Made by a program: the position numbers and the translations under genes. Under the pieces are notes generated by a model that was given only the letters and a program-made list of their open reading frames with translations, was not told the origin of the DNA and did not search any database. This document shows, one piece after another, positions 6,228 to 10,390 of a stretch of 10,390 nucleotides of DNA (position 1 is its first letter; the number at the start of each line of letters is the position of its first letter). This DNA is from Deltaproteobacteria bacterium CG07_land_8_20_14_0_80_60_11 (GTDB taxonomy: Bacteria; Desulfobacterota; Desulfobaccia; Desulfobaccales; 0-14-0-80-60-11): contig PEWM01000122.1 of NCBI GenBank assembly GCA_002779455.1, positions 1-10,390 on the forward strand, written 5' to 3'.

Positions 6228-6653
6228 ATGAAGCTCTCCACCAAAAGCCGCTATGGCACCCGGCTCATGCTGGATATGGCCCAGCATTATCATGATGGCC
6301 CCATTCACCTGGCCAACGTGGCCAAGCGGCAGGGCATCTCGGTAAAGTATCTGGAACAAATCATCATTCCTCTGAAAAAGGCTAATTATATTCGGAGTGT
6401 GCGGGGCCCCAAAGGCGGTCATACGCTGGCCAGGCCCCCGGAGGAGATTACGGTGGGGGGAATCGTGGCCTTGCTGGAAGACAGCGCCAGCCTGGCTGCA
6501 TGTTCCGACAACCCCATGATCTGCGAGCGCTCCCCAGTCTGCCCGACGCGCTCCATCTGGCAAGAAGCGGCCCAGGCCATGTTTGATAAGTTGCAGTCCA
6601 TTACCCTAGCCGATCTGTTGAGTCGGACTAAGATTAAAGCATCAGGAGCATGA
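6228..6653 (+). CDS. Rrf2-family regulator, IscR-like
   Basis: This 141-residue protein begins MKLSTKSRYGTRLMLDMA, the typical Rrf2 start, with a winged helix-turn-helix over about 1-70 including GISVKYLEQI and the wing RGPKGGHTLARPPEEI. Three cysteines, C92, C99 and C105, match the [2Fe-2S] ligands of IscR (C92, C98, C104). The fourth IscR ligand, a histidine three residues after the last cysteine, is R108 here. It may still bind a cluster with another ligand. Its position between the iscS-like gene and iscU, overlapping iscU by 4 bases, indicates that it senses Fe-S status and controls this operon, probably from the promoter near 4700. Target genes outside the window are possible. Confidence 0.9.
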   Translation: MKLSTKSRYGTRLMLDMAQHYHDGPIHLANVAKRQGISVKYLEQIIIPLKKANYIRSVRGPKGGHTLARPPEEITVGGIVALLEDSASLAACSDNPMICERSPVCPTRSIWQEAAQAMFDKLQSITLADLLSRTKIKASGA

Positions 6654-7024
6654 CCATGTATAGCGACATCGTGATGGATCATTTCACCAATCCCCGCAAT
6701 ACCGGGGTGATCGAGGATGCCGACGGTATCGGTGAGGTGGGGAATCCCGTGTGTGGGGATATGATGACTTTCTATATCAAAGTCAAAGACAACCGCCTGG
6801 AAGACGTCAAGTTCCAGACCTTTGGCTGCGTGGCCGCCATCGCCGTGTCCAGCATGGTGAGCGAGATGGCCAAAGGCAAGGACCTGGAGGAGGCGAAGAA
6901 GATCACCAATAAACAGGTGGCCGAGATCCTGGGCGGCCTGCCCCCCAATAAGCTGCACTGCTCCAATTTAGGGGCGGAAGCCTTGACCCTGGCCATCAAG
7001 AATTATCAGGACAAGCAGCATTGA
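6650..7024 (+). CDS. iscU: IscU-type Fe-S cluster scaffold protein
   Basis: This 124-residue protein, the usual length for IscU or the NifU N-terminal domain, builds [2Fe-2S] clusters from iron and sulfur delivered by IscS. The cluster ligands are intact: C35 and D37 in GNPVCGD, C60 in FGCVAAIA, and H103-C104 in LHCSNLG. LPPNK (97-101) corresponds to LPPVK, the HscA chaperone site of E. coli IscU, though no hscA/hscB is visible in the window. The start at 6650 overlaps the rrf2 stop. The in-frame ATG at 6656 sits 7 bases after AGGAG and gives the more typical MYSDIVMDHF start, so it may be the real one. The intact scaffold beside an altered IscS argues that the locus is functional. Confidence 0.93.
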   Translation: MTMYSDIVMDHFTNPRNTGVIEDADGIGEVGNPVCGDMMTFYIKVKDNRLEDVKFQTFGCVAAIAVSSMVSEMAKGKDLEEAKKITNKQVAEILGGLPPNKLHCSNLGAEALTLAIKNYQDKQH

Positions 7025-7039
7025 CGAGGAGTTTTTATC

Positions 7040-7630
7040 ATGCTTCGACCTCAACTACCGGTTTCAGCAGGAATCCAAACCATGGATACGGCCAGCCAAA
7101 AACGCTCTCTGGCCGACGCAGTGATGGCCCGGAGCGGCACGAATTTTAAGGCCTGCTACCAATGCCGGGCCTGCGCCGGGGGATGCCCCTTCATAAAAGC
7201 TATGGACTATCCTCCCAATGCGGTGCTACGCCTCCTACAATACGGCATGACCCAGGAGGCGCTCACCTGCAAGACCATCTGGGTCTGCGTGGGCTGCCAC
7301 ACCTGCTCGAGCCAGTGCCCTATGGGTATCGATCTGGCGGCGGTGATGGATACGCTGCGCCTCATGGCAGTGGAGGAGGGGGTGGCCATCGGCAGTCCTC
7401 ATATTTTGGACTTTCACGAAGAGGTGCTGCGGTCGCTGGAGCGCTACGGCCGGGCTCATAAACTCGGCATTATGCTGCGTCACAAGATGAGCACCAAGAG
7501 TTGGTTCAAGGACCTGGACGTGGGCTTGAAGATGCTGGCCAAGCGCAAGCTGGACCTGTGGCCTTCCAAGGTTAAGGATATCAAGGAGATCGCCGGCCTC
7601 TTTCAATGCTACTGGAGGGAGACGTCATGA
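7040..7630 (+). CDS. HdrC-like iron-sulfur subunit
   Basis: This 196-residue protein resembles subunit C of heterodisulfide reductase. It has two [4Fe-4S] sites: C39, C42, C45 and C49 in CYQCRACAGGCP, and C83, C86, C89 and C93 in CVGCHTCSSQCP. The segment between them (about 50-80) and the helical C-terminal part after PMGIDL also fit the family. HdrC carries electrons to HdrB, whose gene overlaps this one by 4 bases. No signal peptide or membrane helix is seen, so it is likely cytoplasmic. GAGGAG lies 8 bases before the ATG. No HdrA is present here, so the electron donor is unknown. Linkage to iscU suggests a role in sulfur or Fe-S metabolism rather than methanogenesis, which is inference. 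Confidence 0.88.
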   Translation: MLRPQLPVSAGIQTMDTASQKRSLADAVMARSGTNFKACYQCRACAGGCPFIKAMDYPPNAVLRLLQYGMTQEALTCKTIWVCVGCHTCSSQCPMGIDLAAVMDTLRLMAVEEGVAIGSPHILDFHEEVLRSLERYGRAHKLGIMLRHKMSTKSWFKDLDVGLKMLAKRKLDLWPSKVKDIKEIAGLFQCYWRETS

Positions 7631-8484
7631 GTCAGATATCTCAGATGGATTTTTCCTACTTCCCGGGCTGTTCCCTGGCCACCACGGCGGTGGAGAGCAG
7701 CCTGTCCATGATCAAGAGCGCCCGCATCCTGGGGCTCAATCTCATTGAACTTGAGGATTGGAACTGCTGCGGCTCTTCTTCGGCCAGCACCTTGTGCAAA
7801 AATCTGGCCCTGGCCATGGCGGCCCGGAACCTCTCCCTGGCCCCGGCCGGCAGGCCCCTGGTGGCCATGTGTCCCCGCTGCCTCCACTATCTCCGGAGCG
7901 CTCAACTCTGTCTGAGAGATGATGGCGAGACCCGCCGGAATCTGGAAGAGCAGTTCGGCCGGCCCATCAATCTTGACGTGGAAATCATCCACTTCATGGA
8001 AGTCCTGGTGCGCTACGGTCTGAACCGCCTGGGGGAAAAAGCCCGGCGCAGCCTGAAGGGGTTGAAGTTCGTGCCCTACTATGGCTGCACCCTGGCTCGC
8101 CCGCCGCGTCTCTCCCGGCAGAAGTATTTTCAAGGCGAAATGGAGAACATCCTGACGGCGTTGGGGGCCGAACCCGTCACCACGGCTCTCTCGCACCGCT
8201 GCTGCGGTTCTTTCCTGTCGGCCACCGACCCGGAGGTCGTAACGCCTCTGGTGAACGAGATCATCGACAGCGCCGTAGCTTCGAGAGCCAATTGCCTGGT
8301 GACCGCCTGCGCCATGTGTCAGCTCAACCTGGAAATCCGCTGCACTACGAAAACCCGGCTGCCGATTTTCCACTTTTCCGAAATCCTGGCCCTGGCTTTG
8401 GGCGCGGAGGATTACGAGGAATGGTTCGTCCGCCACCTGGTGGACCCCCGGCCGCTGCTGCAGGACCTGGCTTTGGTTGCATAA
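7627..8484 (+). CDS. HdrB-like protein with two CCG domains
   Basis: This 285-residue protein has two cysteine-rich CCG domains. The first has C15 (FPGCS), C47-C48 (NCCGSS) and C82/C85 (CPRC). The second has C154 (YYGCT), C192-C193 (RCCGSF) and C228/C231 (CAMC). In HdrB such domains bind noncubane [4Fe-4S] clusters that reduce disulfides, and the full set of cysteines here suggests an active site that can do so. I chose the ATG at 7627, which follows GGAGGGAG and overlaps the hdrC stop as ATGA; an in-frame ATG at 7606 would extend into hdrC. The natural substrate is unknown. Given the neighbours it could act on a persulfide or disulfide carried by the TusA- or IscS-like proteins, which is a hypothesis. 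Confidence 0.88.
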   Translation: MSQISQMDFSYFPGCSLATTAVESSLSMIKSARILGLNLIELEDWNCCGSSSASTLCKNLALAMAARNLSLAPAGRPLVAMCPRCLHYLRSAQLCLRDDGETRRNLEEQFGRPINLDVEIIHFMEVLVRYGLNRLGEKARRSLKGLKFVPYYGCTLARPPRLSRQKYFQGEMENILTALGAEPVTTALSHRCCGSFLSATDPEVVTPLVNEIIDSAVASRANCLVTACAMCQLNLEIRCTTKTRLPIFHFSEILALALGAEDYEEWFVRHLVDPRPLLQDLALVA

Positions 8485-8552
8485 AGGACAAAGTTGAGAT
8501 AAAAAGACTTGAGAAAGCCGCCGGAACCATTACTATTTTCTTGCGGTACGCC

Positions 8553-9521
8553 ATGACTTTACTGCGCTTTCTCCTGAGATCCGCCAGCCTGGCCCCCGGA
8601 GTTTTGGCTCTCGGGCTGGCCTTGATGATCATTGGCTGCAGCGGCGATAGTGATAAAGCCGTGGTTGACTTTTCTCAGACCGTCCCGGTGTCCCGCCCAG
8701 GGGATCGCGCCTCGCCGACTCCTCCCCTCCGGGTGGCGGTGGCGGCGATGATCTCGCCCAAAGAGACCTTCAACCTTTACCGGCAGATTCTGGCTTATCT
8801 CGGCCGCAAGTTGGATAAAAACCTGGAATTCGTCCAGCGCAAGACTTATGGAGAGATCGACGAACTCCTCCAGAAAAGTCAGATCGATTTAGCTTTCATC
8901 TGCTCGGGACCATATGTCTCCGGCCGGGAAAAGTTCGGATTTGTCCTCCTGGCCGTACCCGAGGTCAGGGGAAGCCATTTTTACCGCTCTTATTTGATTG
9001 TCAATAAAGATAGCTCCTTTCAGCGTCTGGAAGATCTTAAAGGGCGCACCTTCGCCTTCACCGACCCCGATTCCAATACCGGCAGACTGGTGCCCACCTA
9101 TTGGCTGGCACAGATACAGGAGAAGCCGGAAACCTTTTTCAGCCGCATCGTGTATACGTATAGCCACGACAACTCCATCATGGCGGTAGCCAGAAATCTG
9201 GTGGACGGCGCCACCGTGGACAGCCTGATTTGGGATTTTTATCAGGAGAAAACCCCGGCCTTTACTGCCAAAACCCGCATCATCAGGAAATCCGAACCAT
9301 ATGGCATTCCTCCTTTAGTGGCTTCCCGGGACCTCCCGACGCCGATAAAACAGCGCCTCCGGGAGATTCTGTTCGCCATGCACCAGGACCCGGAGGGGAA
9401 AAAAATTCTGGCGGAATTAATGATTGACCGCTTTATCCCGCCCCAAGAAGCCTGGTATGAAAATTTGCGGCGGATACACCAGTCCCTGGCCGGCCAGAAG
9501 GACAAGCCCCATGCGCCTTAA
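8553..9521 (+). CDS. PhnD-like substrate-binding lipoprotein
   Basis: This 322-residue protein belongs to the PhnD-like family of periplasmic binding proteins for phosphate, phosphite or phosphonate ABC transporters. The N-terminus is a lipoprotein signal: basic RFLLR, a hydrophobic stretch (about 11-27) and a lipobox ending at C29 in MIIGCSGDS. The binding domain covers about 58-310 and includes LRVAVAAMISPKE, IDLAFICSGPYV, LEDLKGRTFAFTDPDSNTG and GATVDSLIWDF, all typical. The ATG at 8553 gives the signal peptide; the same frame is open further upstream into the hdrB-like gene but that part is not protein-like. The ribosome binding site is weak and TTG at 8541 is an alternative. No permease or ATPase genes are seen. 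The 11-base overlap with a sensor gene suggests a role in sensing. Confidence 0.85.
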   Translation: MTLLRFLLRSASLAPGVLALGLALMIIGCSGDSDKAVVDFSQTVPVSRPGDRASPTPPLRVAVAAMISPKETFNLYRQILAYLGRKLDKNLEFVQRKTYGEIDELLQKSQIDLAFICSGPYVSGREKFGFVLLAVPEVRGSHFYRSYLIVNKDSSFQRLEDLKGRTFAFTDPDSNTGRLVPTYWLAQIQEKPETFFSRIVYTYSHDNSIMAVARNLVDGATVDSLIWDFYQEKTPAFTAKTRIIRKSEPYGIPPLVASRDLPTPIKQRLREILFAMHQDPEGKKILAELMIDRFIPPQEAWYENLRRIHQSLAGQKDKPHAP

Positions 9522-10390
9522 GAGCCTCAAGAGCAAGCTGCTGATTGCGGTCAGCGCTCTCATAATCCTCAGCGGGCTCATTATTGCCTCATGGGTCACG
9601 CGGCAATACAGTTCGGCCCTGCGCAAGGCCATGCTGGGGCAGGTGGAAAACGCGGCCCAAACCCTGGCCCTGGACGCCGCGGACAAGATCCTGGTCAACG
9701 ACCTGGTCGCCCTCCAGAAAATGCTGGACCAGCAGGCGCAAAGCAATCCCGCCCTGGGATATATCCTGGTCTTAAGGGATGGGCAGATTTTGGCCCATAC
9801 CTTTGAGCAGGGCATCCCCGAGGCATTGATCGGGGCCAATGATATTGCTTCCGGGAGCCAGCCCCGCCTGCGGGAAATCATTTCCCAGCGCGGGGAATAC
9901 TACATAGATGCGGCCTGGCCCATCTTCGCAGGCAAAGCCGGGGTGCTGCGCCTGGGGTTTTCGGAAAATCACTACCGGCGCCAGGTAACCGAGCTGTGGG
10001 TTGAAATCGTCTTGTTCACCCTGGCAATTCTCCTGATTGCCTGGGTAGGAAGCCTGTGGTTCGTGAGGCGGATCACCCGGCCGCTGGCCGCTCTGGTGGA
10101 AGCGACCCGGGAGATTGACCGGGGCGAAACGAACGTGCAGGTTGCCGTGCAGGGCCAGGATGAAATCGCTACCCTGGCAGTTTCTTTCAATCAGATGGTG
10201 GCTCGGCAGGAGGATTATACCCGGCGCTTAGAAGAACAGGCCCAGGAACTGGAGCGAGCCCATACCCAGACCAGGGCGGCTTGCCAGGTTGTCCGGGAAA
10301 TCAGCGCCCTCCAGACCCTGGAAGAAATGCGCCTCTTTCTGTTTGACAAACTGCAAGACGTCATCCCCTGTCAGGATATGGTTCTAACGG
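9511..10390 (+). CDS. Membrane sensor protein with HAMP and GAF start (probable histidine kinase), partial
   Basis: The frame runs from ATG at 9511 off the window end, giving 293 residues. It shows a first membrane helix (about 10-27), an extracytoplasmic sensor region (about 30-158), a second helix (about 164-184), a HAMP domain (about 185-235, with RRITRPLAALVEATREI and DEIATLAVSFNQM) and a coiled coil (about 235-262). The region from about 263 looks like the start of a GAF domain. This layout is typical of two-component sensor histidine kinases, but the kinase domain itself is not visible, so a diguanylate cyclase or other output is possible. It overlaps the lipoprotein gene by 11 bases, so the lipoprotein likely presents a ligand to the outer domain. 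Confidence 0.82.
   Translation, partial: MRLKSLKSKLLIAVSALIILSGLIIASWVTRQYSSALRKAMLGQVENAAQTLALDAADKILVNDLVALQKMLDQQAQSNPALGYILVLRDGQILAHTFEQGIPEALIGANDIASGSQPRLREIISQRGEYYIDAAWPIFAGKAGVLRLGFSENHYRRQVTELWVEIVLFTLAILLIAWVGSLWFVRRITRPLAALVEATREIDRGETNVQVAVQGQDEIATLAVSFNQMVARQEDYTRRLEEQAQELERAHTQTRAACQVVREISALQTLEEMRLFLFDKLQDVIPCQDMVLT

Noticed and set aside
7609..8436. 275-codon open frame on the minus strand opposite the hdrB-like gene
   Set aside because: It lies fully inside a gene with all CCG cysteines and has the low-complexity composition of an antisense frame in GC-rich DNA.
8292..8552. N-terminal extension of the PhnD-like protein
   Set aside because: It would overlap the hdrB-like gene by about 190 bases and place the lipoprotein signal in the middle of the protein; the segment is proline- and glycine-rich shadow sequence.

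Overview
The window reads as a GC-rich bacterial chromosome segment, most likely from an anaerobic, sulfide-exposed member of the Desulfobacterota (former Deltaproteobacteria), such as a sulfate reducer or syntroph. This is an inference. It rests on the DUF39 homocysteine-synthesis protein paired with an NIL-ferredoxin, the HdrC/HdrB pair, the Isc-type cluster with an Rrf2 regulator, and a palindromic TGTCATTCTGA element. No rRNA, tRNA or CRISPR is seen.

Layout. Positions 1-530 hold debris of mobile elements on the minus strand: the N-terminal part of an IS4-type (DUF4372) transposase and the start of another ORF with an early in-frame stop. Positions 763-2681 (minus) are a cysE-cysK pair, which makes cysteine from serine and sulfide; its leader can fold into a long stem next to the cysE ribosome binding site. 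A divergent AT-rich promoter region (2761-2849) separates it from the plus-strand genes. Positions 2850-4648 encode the DUF39 homocysteine biosynthesis protein and its NIL-ferredoxin partner, with a palindromic repeat between them. Positions 4772-8484 form a tight cluster: TusA-like protein, IscS/NifS-like protein, Rrf2 regulator, IscU, HdrC-like and HdrB-like proteins. Positions 8553-10390 hold a PhnD-like lipoprotein overlapping the start of a HAMP/GAF sensor protein that runs off the window.

How they fit. Three routes for placing reduced sulfur lie side by side: cysteine (CysE/CysK), homocysteine (DUF39 plus NIL-ferredoxin) and Fe-S clusters (TusA, IscS, IscU). The most notable observation is that the IscS-like protein has lost its PLP-binding lysine, the neighbouring histidine and a PLP-contacting glutamine, yet keeps the sulfur-carrying cysteine loop and sits beside an intact IscU. 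This fits a scaffold or sulfur-relay protein that does not take sulfur from cysteine, possibly fed by sulfide, TusA or the HdrCB pair. The Rrf2 regulator also lacks the histidine ligand of IscR. Together they suggest a variant Isc system adapted to sulfide-rich anaerobic life.
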